Source of the DNA: Candidatus Omnitrophota bacterium
GTDB lineage: Bacteria; Omnitrophota; Gorgyraeia; 2-02-FULL-51-18
Direction of reading: 5' to 3'
NCBI GenBank assembly: GCA_016206805.1
Contig: JACQQX010000031.1
Coordinates: 1 to 32,479 of the forward strand
DNA: 32,479 nt
The translations under genes were made by a program, and so were the position numbers. The number at the start of each line of letters is the position of its first letter. Within the stretch, counting starts at the first letter, position 1. The notes beneath the pieces are model-generated. The model saw nothing but the letters and a program-made list of their open reading frames with translations. It did no database searches and was not told the DNA's origin. Positions 8,132 to 15,162 of this stretch are shown here, in pieces.

Positions 8132-8754
8132 AGGATGGCGAGCGCTTTCATTTGTTTCAGTAGCGCCCGAGTGTTGTTGTGATAAGTGAATGTTTCCAGT
8201 CCCAGTGACGAAGCGGCGGCCGTCAAATCCGGCCGATCATCGATATAAAAAATGTGTTCCGGATTGGCGCGGCAAGCGCGGATAGCTTTTTGATAAATGA
8301 ACTTATCGGGTTTCCGGCGTTTCGCCCGATACGAAAAAATCAGCGTTTGAAAGGCGCTAAACGCGTGAGGATAATGCCGGCGGAGGTGATCGATATGCAT
8401 GGAGTTGGTATTGGATATTAGAACCAATCGGTGTTTTTTTTGAAGTTTCTTAAGCAGCCGCAGTATTGGAAGATTCGGCTTAAAAATTCCATTCCAGATT
8501 TTTTTGAACGCCGCGTAGTTCACCTGTAGCCTCAGCGCTTTCCGAACGTTTTGATAAAACTGGATGGAGGAAATTTTCCCGCTGTCGTAAAGCGCTTCCA
8601 GGCCCGATTGGATAAAAAAATCCTCAATTTCACGAACGTTCAAATCCGATCGCTTGGCCAGGCGTTGAAAAGCCGGCGCAAAATCAAAATAAAAAAGCAC
8701 ATTCCCCAAATCAAATAAAACCGCTTTGATTTTAGAGGCTTTCGGCTTTGGCAT
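8128..8754 (-). CDS. HAD-superfamily phosphatase, YihX-like
   Basis: The protein keeps the HAD motifs: the nucleophile Asp15 in VLFDLGNVL, the motif II sequence SNTN, a Lys in RRKPDKF, and acidic motif IV IDDRPD. As in the E. coli YihX subgroup (alpha-glucose-1-phosphate phosphatase), motif I is DLGN, so the second Asp of the usual DxD is Gly. A sugar phosphate is therefore a reasonable substrate guess. I chose ATG 8754. The alternative ATG at 8763 overlaps the -10 box TATAATG and would lie outside a transcript starting near 8755. With the 8754 start the mRNA would be leaderless. It heads the five-gene cluster down to 6063. Confidence 0.8.
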   Translation of the reverse strand: MPKPKASKIKAVLFDLGNVLFYFDFAPAFQRLAKRSDLNVREIEDFFIQSGLEALYDSGKISSIQFYQNVRKALRLQVNYAAFKKIWNGIFKPNLPILRLLKKLQKKHRLVLISNTNSMHIDHLRRHYPHAFSAFQTLIFSYRAKRRKPDKFIYQKAIRACRANPEHIFYIDDRPDLTAAASSLGLETFTYHNNTRALLKQMKALAIL

Positions 8755-8776
8755 GGCACGCATTATAGCATATAAT
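8748..8776 (+). promoter_or_regulatory. Sigma-70-type promoter for the ABC exporter
   Basis: TTGGCA (8748-8753), a 17-bp spacer and TATAAT (8771-8776) give a near-consensus promoter. The expected transcription start is near 8783, only about 4 nt before the ATG at 8787, so the message would be essentially leaderless. No ribosome site could fit in that leader. Confidence 0.75.
8762..8767 (-). promoter_or_regulatory. -10 box for the HAD gene cluster
   Basis: A perfect TATAAT reads on the - strand from 8767 to 8762, 3 bp from the + strand -10 box. The expected start (about 8755) falls one base before the ATG at 8754. No good -35 is seen around 8785-8791, so recognition may rest on the -10 or be shared with the divergent promoter. 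Confidence 0.5.
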
Positions 8777-8786
8777 AAATGCGCTT

Positions 8787-9521
8787 ATGACTGCCGACGC
8801 GATCACCATTCAGGGTTTAGTGAAGTCTTACGGCGCTTTAAAAGCCGTTGATGGGATTGACTTGGCGGTTGCCGAGGGCGACTTTGTGGCTTTCCTGGGT
8901 CCCAACGGCGCCGGCAAGACAACCACCATCAATGCCATCACGGGGCTATCCAATTTCCAAAGCGGATCCGTCCGGGTGTTCGGAATGGATGTGGTCGCCG
9001 ATTACCGAAGGACCCGGCCCTTGATTGGTTTGTGTCCTCAGGAGTTTAATTTCGACCCCTTCCTTTCGATTCACAAGCTCCTGGTTTATCAGGCGGGTTA
9101 TTTTGGCGTCGCGCCCGCCGAGGCTTCCCATCGCGCCCAGGAGCTCTTGCGGTATTTTCGTCTGGGTGAAAAGCGCAATATTGATTTCCGAAAACTTTCC
9201 GGCGGCATGAAACGGCGGCTGCTTTTATGCCGGGCGCTGGTGCATGACCCTAAGATCTTGATTCTGGACGAGCCAACCGCGGGCGCGGATCTGGAGCTCA
9301 AATACCGTATCTGGGACTTCCTGACGGATTTAAACCGCAAGGGCAAAACCATTTTTCTCACGACGCATTACATGGAAGAAGCGGAGCGCTTGGCGAATAA
9401 AGTCACGATCATCCATCGCGGGAAAATCATTCATCAGGGCGATAAGGCGACGCTTTTGGGCAATCAGACGCTGGAGCAAAAGTATTTGGAATTGACCAAA
9501 GGCGCGGGCGAAGAGAGTTGA
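8787..9521 (+). CDS. ABC-2 type exporter, ATP-binding subunit
   Basis: This 244-residue ATPase has all the nucleotide-binding motifs: Walker A GPNGAGKTT, a Q-loop in GLCPQEFNFDP, signature LSGGMKRR, Walker B LILDEPTAG and the switch His in LTTHYMEEAERL. It resembles the YadG/NodI group that drives ABC-2 permeases. It pairs with the permease gene starting 1 bp after its stop. A dimer of each subunit would form the inner-membrane exporter; the substrate is unknown, with lipids, polysaccharide or drugs all possible. The 5' end abuts its own promoter with almost no leader. Confidence 0.93.
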   Translation: MTADAITIQGLVKSYGALKAVDGIDLAVAEGDFVAFLGPNGAGKTTTINAITGLSNFQSGSVRVFGMDVVADYRRTRPLIGLCPQEFNFDPFLSIHKLLVYQAGYFGVAPAEASHRAQELLRYFRLGEKRNIDFRKLSGGMKRRLLLCRALVHDPKILILDEPTAGADLELKYRIWDFLTDLNRKGKTIFLTTHYMEEAERLANKVTIIHRGKIIHQGDKATLLGNQTLEQKYLELTKGAGEES

Positions 9522-9522
9522 A

Positions 9523-10293
9523 GTGATCAAAAACTGGATTGGCTTGAAAACGCTGGTTCGTCGGGAGATTCTGCGGTTTTTTGTGGTTTTCTCGCAAACC
9601 CTGATTCCACCGCTCATTTCTTCGGCGCTTTTTATTTTTGTGTTCGGTTTTTCCATCGGCCGCAACTTGCGTTTGGAAGTGGCGGGAGTCAGTTATCTGC
9701 AGTTTCTGGTGCCGGGACTGGTGATGATGCACCTGATTGAAAGCCCCTACGCGAATACCTCCTCCTCTCTTTTCATGTCCCGCTGGCACAATATGATTCA
9801 GGAGCTTCTACTCTCCCCTCTCTCCTACTTTGAAATGGTCTTGGGGCTTTTGGCGGGGGGTGTCGTGCGCGGCTTGCTGGTGGGAACAGGGGTTTACGCG
9901 GTGTCGCTAGGCTTCACCCAGTTTAGTTTTTATAATCCCTGGATCGTTCTTTATTTCTTCGTTGTGGTGACGGTGATTTTTTCATGCCTTGGGCTGCTGG
10001 TGGGGTTGTGGGCGGAAGGATTTGAAAAGCTTTCGGTTTGGAGCACTTTTGTGATCACGCCGTTGATTTATTTTGGCGGCGTTTTTCACACACTCGATAT
10101 GGTTCCCGCGCCACTGCGCATCGTCACAAAGCTGAATCCTATTTTTTACCTGGTCAATGGTTTACGCTACGGCATGATAGGCGTCTCCGACACCAACATC
10201 GCCTTCAGCATGATTCTGGCCGCCACTCTAGCCATCTTCCTCTTCCTCGCCGTAGAAACTCTTTTTAGACGGGGCTACAAACTCCGAAGTTAA
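9523..10293 (+). CDS. ABC-2 type exporter, permease subunit (YadH-like)
   Basis: At 256 residues this equals the usual YadH length. About six hydrophobic helices follow a short cytoplasmic N-terminus that begins with an RREILRFF coupling segment. FLVPGLVMMHLIESPYANTSSSLF and the conserved SPLSYFEMVLG loop are typical of ABC-2 membrane proteins. It starts with GTG one base after the ATPase stop, so the pair is translationally coupled. It is the last gene of the unit; the next feature downstream is the structured repeat at 10325. Confidence 0.9.
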   Translation: MIKNWIGLKTLVRREILRFFVVFSQTLIPPLISSALFIFVFGFSIGRNLRLEVAGVSYLQFLVPGLVMMHLIESPYANTSSSLFMSRWHNMIQELLLSPLSYFEMVLGLLAGGVVRGLLVGTGVYAVSLGFTQFSFYNPWIVLYFFVVVTVIFSCLGLLVGLWAEGFEKLSVWSTFVITPLIYFGGVFHTLDMVPAPLRIVTKLNPIFYLVNGLRYGMIGVSDTNIAFSMILAATLAIFLFLAVETLFRRGYKLRS

Positions 10294-10324
10294 GTTATAT
10301 TACTTATCTATAAGCAGCCCACTC

Positions 10325-10481
10325 TGCCCCTGGGTTTGGTTTGCTCATCTAGCGGACATGCGATTCCCCCTGCGCGGGAATCGCATTCGATGACAACGCG
10401 CGTGGCTGGCGCACTGCGTGCGCCAGACCATGCCCACGCCGTTGTCAACGCCGCCAGATGAGCAAACCAAACCCAGGGGCA
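10325..10481. repeat. Structured repeat element, copy 1 (three-way-junction fold)
   Basis: A 109-bp core (10349-10457) matches the copy at 32328-32436 with about 8 differences. The outer arms 10325-10350 and 10456-10481 are perfect 26-bp inverted repeats. Inside are hairpin GCGATTCCC/GGGAATCGC (10360-10368 with 10376-10384) and a long arm: TGACAACG/CGTTGTCA (10391-10398 with 10440-10447), GCGTGG/CCACGC (10400-10405 with 10434-10439), and a 9-bp terminal hairpin (10406-10414 with 10418-10426). A 7-nt bulge (ACCATGC, 10427-10433) is conserved. It lies between the 3' ends of two convergent genes and has no T-tract. No known family is recognised. Confidence 0.85.
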
Positions 10482-10518
10482 AAGCCAAGTATCCTTTGCC
10501 TCCGTCATGCCTAGGTAT

Positions 10519-10597
10519 GTCATTTCGAGCGAAGCGAGAAATCCTTCTCTTACAAGCAAAAGAAAGATCTCTCGTCGCTATCGCTCCTCGAGATGAC
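10519..10597. repeat. Inverted pair of GTCATTTCGAG-type dispersed repeat
   Basis: The left arm (10519-10543) begins GTCATTTCGAGCGAAGCGAG. The right arm (10566-10597) is the same motif inverted, with a few inserted bases, ending GAGATGAC. The same motif recurs at 30641-30675 and 30824-30883 and, in a variant, at 27464-27498. Confidence 0.8.
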
Positions 10598-10640
10598 AGA
10601 TGAATTCATAAGTAGGTGAAACTGAACAAAAACTAAGAAC

Positions 10641-11990
10641 TTAAATCGCGGCGCAGCAGAGGATGCCTTTTAGGCGGTCTTTGGGGGCGCGGCGCCGGCT
10701 GAGGCATTGGATGAGGAGATCCGCGGGGGATTTTTTAAGCGCCAATAGTTCTTTGATCGGATCGAGATAGGGCGCCTCTTTCCCCAGGCCCTTTTCGGCT
10801 AGATGAACTAATTCCAATGCCAAGTCTAAAACCCGGCGATCTCCCGCATGAGCCTGAATTCCCAAGAGCGCCGCTTCCTCCGAAAGCTTTTGCCGTTCTT
10901 TGGCGCTGAGATGTGCGACGAGATGCCAAGCGGCTTTCCGGGCGCTCTTGTCATAAAAAATCCCCTTCAGTAGCGCTACCGCCGCCAATCCCAACTCCGT
11001 TTTCTGGCAATCCAGGCAGCGGATCTCAATATATTTCTTGAGACGCGCCTCCGTGAAAATGGTTGTCAAATGCAGTTCCCAGTCCGCTTCAGTAGCCTGC
11101 CAGCCTTCAAAACCCTTTTCCATAAATTGTTTAAAGGTGCGATTGCGGACGGCTATCCACTCATTGCCGCGGATAATAAAAAGCATCGGAACGCCAAGGG
11201 CCAATTCGACGTAATCTTTAAAGGCGCCGCCTTCTCTTAAAAACTGAGCGGGAATTCCTGTCCGCGAAGGATCCGTGTGATGCCAAATATGCAATCGTCG
11301 AGAGCGGTAGCGGCCAAGATGCCCGCGGCGCACCGGTGAATTGGCAAAGAGACCCGACAGAACCGGCGCCAAGCCGAAGGCCAGCCTTAGTTTTTCCATC
11401 GCGTCGGATTCGTCGGTGTAATCCACCGAGATTTGAACCGATGCCGTTTCTTTCATCATGGACGTGGTTAATCGTCCTTTGCGCTTCAGGTTTTCGCGCA
11501 TGATTTGATAGCGGGCTTTGGGAACCCATTCGATATCCTTGTCGGTGCTGAAAGGCTGCGCTCCGAGCCCCAGCCAGGTGATTCCCAGGGGCTCTGAAAC
11601 CATTTTGAGTTCTTTAAGATGCCGGCGCAGTTCGGCGGCGTTTTCATCCAGATTTCTAGCCTTCCAGCCGGAAAGCTCGATTTGGCCGCCCGGTTCCAGC
11701 GTGATGGAGCCGGCCTTTTTTTTAAGCGCGATGACATGGCCCCCCGATTCCACCGGTTCCCAGCCAAATTGCCGCGAAAGGGCCTGAAAAATCGCCAACA
11801 CCCCCCTCTCCCCGAAATAGGCGATGGCTTTTCCGGATTCTTGATAGATACCCACTTTTTCCCATTCGACGCCGACTTGGAGATCGGTGTCTTTTTTGCA
11901 TCCATCCAGAAAGGTCTCTTCCAGGGTTTCAAGGGTGAGGCGAGGCGTGTTATAATGTCTTTCTTTTGGAGGCTGGGTCATCATGCGCAT
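10641..11990 (-). CDS. gshA: Glutamate-cysteine ligase, plant/proteobacterial (GCS2) type
   Basis: This enzyme joins L-glutamate to L-cysteine using ATP, the first step of glutathione synthesis. At 449 residues it matches the class typified by plants and alphaproteobacteria. Recognisable blocks include VGVEWEKVGIY, LEPGGQIELSG, LGLGAQPFS with WVPKARYQIMRENL, MMKETASVQISVDY and NSPVRRG. In-frame ATGs occur at 11990, 11984 and 11981, none with a ribosome site. A -35-like TTGACT (12029-12024) with an ATAAAG-type -10 would start RNA only a few bases upstream. The first codons overlap those of the divergent gshB, an unusually tight head-to-head pair. Confidence 0.92.
   Translation of the reverse strand: MRMMTQPPKERHYNTPRLTLETLEETFLDGCKKDTDLQVGVEWEKVGIYQESGKAIAYFGERGVLAIFQALSRQFGWEPVESGGHVIALKKKAGSITLEPGGQIELSGWKARNLDENAAELRRHLKELKMVSEPLGITWLGLGAQPFSTDKDIEWVPKARYQIMRENLKRKGRLTTSMMKETASVQISVDYTDESDAMEKLRLAFGLAPVLSGLFANSPVRRGHLGRYRSRRLHIWHHTDPSRTGIPAQFLREGGAFKDYVELALGVPMLFIIRGNEWIAVRNRTFKQFMEKGFEGWQATEADWELHLTTIFTEARLKKYIEIRCLDCQKTELGLAAVALLKGIFYDKSARKAAWHLVAHLSAKERQKLSEEAALLGIQAHAGDRRVLDLALELVHLAEKGLGKEAPYLDPIKELLALKKSPADLLIQCLSRRRAPKDRLKGILCCAAI
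11948..11972 (+). promoter_or_regulatory. Extended -10 promoter and ribosome site of gshB
   Basis: TGTTATAAT (11948-11956) is a perfect extended -10 element; the -35 region is weak. RNA would start near 11963, leaving room for the GGAGG ribosome site (11968-11972), 10 nt before the ATG at 11983. All of it lies inside the first codons of gshA on the other strand. Confidence 0.65.
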
Positions 11991-12933
11991 TGCTTTTTTA
12001 CTTTATCCCACTCACACGATAAAAGTCAATGAAGACAGTTCTTTTTGGATCATGGTTGAGCTCCAAAGGAGGGGGCATGAGGTCTTTTACTTTGAGGATA
12101 AGGACCTTTTTTGGGCTTCTGGAGGCCCCCAGGCCTATTTAAGGCAGGCTCGGTTAGATACCCGAAAGGGGTACCTCCCCTCCCCTCGCCCGCCCCGTCC
12201 GGCCGCTTTGGCCGATTTTCAGGCCATTATTATCCGCAAAGAACCCCCTTTTGACGACCGCTACCGGCACGCGCTCCAGCTTTTGGCCCTCCTCAAAGAC
12301 AAGCTTTTTATCAATGATCCCGGCGGCATTCTGGCAGCCAATGAAAAGCTCTTTATCCTCGGTTTTGAGCGCTTTATCCCGGAAACCCTGGTAACGGCCG
12401 GCTATTGGGAGGCGCGCCAGTTCATGAAGGATCTTGGAGTTCCCATCGTAGTGAAGCCGCTGGACAATAAAGGCGGAAAAGGAATTTTTTTCACCACTTT
12501 TGCCGACCGCAATTTCCCTTCGCTTTTTGAAACCGCCACCGATTCGGGATTGAGGAAAGTCATGCTCCAGCGTTTTGTATCGGCGGATACCTATGGCGAT
12601 AAGCGGCTGTTTCTTCTGAGCGGCGAGATTTTAGGCGCTTTTATGCGGAAGCCTTCCCGCGAGGATTTTCGGGCCAATCTCAGCGTCGGCGCGACGATGC
12701 ACGACGCCGCTATAACCAAGCGCGATCAGGAAATAGTGGAAGCGATGCGGCCGTCTCTGGCGGAAAATGGCTTGATACTGGCGGGGCTGGATGTGATCGG
12801 AAAGTTTCTAACGGAAATCAATGTCACCAGTCCCGCCGGGATTCCCGAGATCAATCATTTTCACAAAACGCATCCCGAACGCCGGGTCGTTGATTTTATA
12901 GAGGCGAGGTCGGTTGGCCGCAAACACTTATAA
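11983..12933 (+). CDS. gshB: Glutathione synthase
   Basis: This ATP-grasp ligase adds glycine to gamma-glutamylcysteine to make glutathione. The 316 residues match the bacterial GshB family: RKEPPFD near 86, NDPGGILAANEKL, the ATP-binding VVKPLDNKGGKGIF, QRFVSADTYGDKRLFLLSGE, a conserved DFRANLSVGA, and the metal-binding end LDVIGKFLTEINVTSPAGIPEI. The gene has its own promoter and a strong GGAGG site. With the divergent gshA it completes the pathway in one locus. The 3' end overlaps the convergent ferredoxin gene by 38 bp, so both ends of gshB share DNA with neighbours. Confidence 0.95.
   Translation: MRIAFLLYPTHTIKVNEDSSFWIMVELQRRGHEVFYFEDKDLFWASGGPQAYLRQARLDTRKGYLPSPRPPRPAALADFQAIIIRKEPPFDDRYRHALQLLALLKDKLFINDPGGILAANEKLFILGFERFIPETLVTAGYWEARQFMKDLGVPIVVKPLDNKGGKGIFFTTFADRNFPSLFETATDSGLRKVMLQRFVSADTYGDKRLFLLSGEILGAFMRKPSREDFRANLSVGATMHDAAITKRDQEIVEAMRPSLAENGLILAGLDVIGKFLTEINVTSPAGIPEINHFHKTHPERRVVDFIEARSVGRKHL
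12001..12029 (-). promoter_or_regulatory. Probable gshA promoter inside the gshB coding region
   Basis: TTGACT (12029-12024, 5 of 6 to consensus) is followed 16-18 bp later by overlapping -10 candidates GATAAA and TAAAGT. The expected RNA start is about 11995, close to the first gshA ATG at 11990. The sequence doubles as codons 7-16 of gshB. Confidence 0.4.
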
Positions 12934-13252
12934 GAGTCACCTCCGGCGCGCGCTTGACCCCTTGATCATGTGCCAGCATTTCAATGGTATCCCACGGGCA
13001 ATGCTTGGCGCATAGCGCGCAGCCAATGCACCGCGCCAAATCCACTTCCACCACCTGTTTGACCTGAGTGAATTCCGCGCCGGGCACGATTTCAATGCAG
13101 TCCACGGGGCAAAATACGATGCAGGCTTCGCAGCCGGTGCAGCCGTTTTGGTCAATGACAGCCAGTTTCGGCGGTGTTTTCTTGCGCGGAGGCTTTGCGG
13201 CCCGCGCTTTGGCTATTTCTTGGGCTTTGTGCGAGGATTCGATACTCGACAT
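12896..13252 (-). CDS. 2x[4Fe-4S] ferredoxin-type protein
   Basis: The core holds two complete cluster motifs, CTGCEACIVFCP and CIGCALCAKHCP, each CxxCxxCxxxCP, about 35 residues apart. This is the 8Fe ferredoxin fold, which carries low-potential electrons. A basic, Ala/Pro/Lys-rich tail of about 28 residues precedes it and a short tail follows. There is no signal peptide, so it acts in the cytoplasm. It is the last gene of the respiratory run, 7 bp after the membrane protein gene. The acceptor or donor is not shown by the sequence. Its 3' end overlaps gshB tail to tail. Confidence 0.88.
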   Translation of the reverse strand: MSSIESSHKAQEIAKARAAKPPRKKTPPKLAVIDQNGCTGCEACIVFCPVDCIEIVPGAEFTQVKQVVEVDLARCIGCALCAKHCPWDTIEMLAHDQGVKRAPEVTLISVCGQPTSPL

Positions 13253-13259
13253 TTTTTTA

Positions 13260-13853
13260 TTATAACACTCCGTCCAGCCGGAGCCAATTTTCTGTATTGA
13301 AATTTTTTGGAAGATGGCTCAAATCCGCCGGTTCCACGCCGGCAATGTCCTGGCTTTTAAAATCCATCGAGCCGGCATTGTAAATGCCGAGAATTTCTTT
13401 TTTATCGTGAATAAATACGTTTTCGATCCATCGACCGTCGCGTAAAACTAGATGAACCAGGTGTCCTTTTTTCATCGTTTCAGGCAAGGATTTAAGGGTG
13501 TCCCGCCAGCGTGACTCCAAAAGCCGATCCTTTGGATCAACCAGAACGCTTCGGATCGGAAACAAGTGGCGCGCCTTTTCAAGTTCGGCCGCTTCCCGCG
13601 CCATGCGCGAATCCTCGTAAGCTTTATCGACTTTCGCGTACATGACGATAATCAGCGGAATTAAAAGCACAATCCAGCTGCCGAATACCGCCGTCACCCA
13701 AAGAATGGGAACGTCTTTTTGCTGCATGGGCCCCACATGCTGGGCGATAAAATTGGTCCAGAACGCGCAGGATACAAAAAACGAAGCGATGGTCAGGACA
13801 ATCCATCCGATCCACCACAATACCGTTTGAGAACTTTTAGAGTTTTTGGGCAT
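13260..13853 (-). CDS. Membrane protein of unknown function in the respiratory cluster
   Basis: This 197-residue protein has two transmembrane helices (about 12-33 and 50-71) joined by a short periplasmic or cytoplasmic loop. A charged helix (about 73-95, VDKAYEDSRMAREAAELEKARH) follows, then a soluble domain with beta-strand character (HLVHLVLRDGRWIENVFIHDKKEILGIYN). I do not recognise the family. It overlaps the CtaB-SCO fusion gene by 17 bp and is followed by the ferredoxin, so it is probably translated with them. An assembly or accessory role in oxidase or bc-complex function is a reasonable inference only. Confidence 0.7.
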   Translation of the reverse strand: MPKNSKSSQTVLWWIGWIVLTIASFFVSCAFWTNFIAQHVGPMQQKDVPILWVTAVFGSWIVLLIPLIIVMYAKVDKAYEDSRMAREAAELEKARHLFPIRSVLVDPKDRLLESRWRDTLKSLPETMKKGHLVHLVLRDGRWIENVFIHDKKEILGIYNAGSMDFKSQDIAGVEPADLSHLPKNFNTENWLRLDGVL

Positions 13854-15162
13854 CTCTCGCCAGCTTTTGCATGGCTTCCGGATCCGAAGAGTCGTAATAA
13901 CCGCGGATTTGTAAAGTCTGATCCACCAGGGCCAATCGAAGGCTGTGCATCCCGGGATCGTCGCTTGTGTTCACATAAAAACTTTTGAGGACTTCGTCAA
14001 TTATTGGTTTCTGGCCGGTGAGAAACAGCCACCGGTTGGGTTCTGGATTATAATTTTGGGAGTAGTTTTTGAGGACGGCCGGAGAATCGTATTCCGGGTC
14101 CACGCTGAAAGAAATAAGTTTCACGGACGGCGGAAGCTTCTTCTGAAGGCCTGAGATTTTCACATTCATCAATGGGCATTGTCCGGCGCATCGCGTGAAC
14201 ATGAAGCTGCCCACCCATGGTTTACCTTTGAGTTCATCGGAAGTCGTGGTTCGGCTATTTTGATCGACCAGATCAAATTTCTGAACTTGTCCGTATCGCG
14301 GCAGCGCTGTTGAGGCGCCGGGAAGCGTTCGGGCATCCGCCACCATAAAAATCAATAAACAGAGCAGATACAAAATGGACGCCGGCACCAGCATTTTGGG
14401 CTGGGCTAGCTTTGTGATAAACAGATAAATCGTAAACGCCAGAAATCCGGTACCGGCCAACAACGCCCCCGCGAAATAAAGATCCCCTGTCAGGCCGACC
14501 AGAGACGGAGAGACGCTGATCGGCACAAAAAGGGCCGAGTAAAGCGCGATCATCCACGCCGCGCGCTGGCCATCGGCATCTTGAGTCGCCATCATTTTGA
14601 GCCCGCTGGCGGTGTAATCCTCTTTATAAAGCCGGGCTATCGCTAAAAAATGAGGCAGCTGCCAAAAATAGAGAATGCCAAATAACGCCAAAGCGCGTTC
14701 ATTAAGGGCTTGTCCGGCGGCGGTCCATCCCATCACGATGGGGATCGCTCCCGGAATGGCTCCCACGAAAGTGTTGAGAGCGGTTTTGCGTTTCAAAGGG
14801 GTGTAGACAAAAAGATAAGCGCAGACGGTTAGTCCGCCCAATGCCATGGTCAGCGTGTTTACCCCGAAAAATAAGATGAACAACCCACCCACGATCAGCG
14901 TCAATCCAAAAAAAGCGGCCTCGAGCGATCCTAGGCGGCCGCTGGGCAATGGCCTATTTTTAGTGCGGCTCATCCGCGCATCAACGTCTTTTTCCAGAAC
15001 TTGATTGAGGGTATTGGCTCCTCCCCCCAAAAGCAAAGCGCCGCTCATAACCGCCAAGAGTTGCGGGGTAAGCGCCGGATGCCCCATCAGGTAACCCACG
15101 AGTGTGGTGATCGCTACGGTGACGGTCAGGCGAACTTTAGTGAGTTCGAGGTATTTAGTCAT
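13837..15162 (-). CDS. ctaB: Heme O synthase (CtaB) fused to a SCO-type copper chaperone
   Basis: Residues 1-275 form a UbiA-type prenyltransferase with about 8-9 helices. The prenyl-diphosphate site is NQVLEKDVDARM, with NRPLPSGR after it and YTPLKRKTALNTFVGAIPGAIPIVMGW, as in protoheme IX farnesyltransferase. After a linker, residues 290-441 are a thioredoxin-fold SCO1/SenC domain with Cu ligands Cys325, Cys329 (FTRCAGQCP) and His406 (MHSLRL). The fusion joins heme O synthesis with Cu-A delivery, two maturation steps of the same haem-copper oxidase. No stop or frameshift lies at the join. It overlaps ctaA by 8 bp. Confidence 0.9.
   Translation of the reverse strand: MTKYLELTKVRLTVTVAITTLVGYLMGHPALTPQLLAVMSGALLLGGGANTLNQVLEKDVDARMSRTKNRPLPSGRLGSLEAAFFGLTLIVGGLFILFFGVNTLTMALGGLTVCAYLFVYTPLKRKTALNTFVGAIPGAIPIVMGWTAAGQALNERALALFGILYFWQLPHFLAIARLYKEDYTASGLKMMATQDADGQRAAWMIALYSALFVPISVSPSLVGLTGDLYFAGALLAGTGFLAFTIYLFITKLAQPKMLVPASILYLLCLLIFMVADARTLPGASTALPRYGQVQKFDLVDQNSRTTTSDELKGKPWVGSFMFTRCAGQCPLMNVKISGLQKKLPPSVKLISFSVDPEYDSPAVLKNYSQNYNPEPNRWLFLTGQKPIIDEVLKSFYVNTSDDPGMHSLRLALVDQTLQIRGYYDSSDPEAMQKLARDAQKL

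Larger units (their letters stand above)
10294..10640. other. 347-bp intergenic region without a gene
   Basis: This gap lies between the convergent ABC permease and gshA. It is almost filled by repeats: the structured element at 10325-10481 and an inverted pair of GTCATTTCGAG-type repeats at 10519-10597. Short open frames crossing it are derived from the repeats and look non-coding. No obvious factor-independent terminator with a T-run is seen, although either large inverted repeat could stop transcription from both sides. Confidence 0.7.

Noticed and set aside
10349-10457. Integron attC site or riboswitch explanation for the structured repeat
   Set aside because: TGACAACG/CGTTGTCA does not match the RYYYAAC/GTTRRRY core at the right place, no integrase is present, and the copy 1 site is between convergent 3' ends, not in front of a gene.
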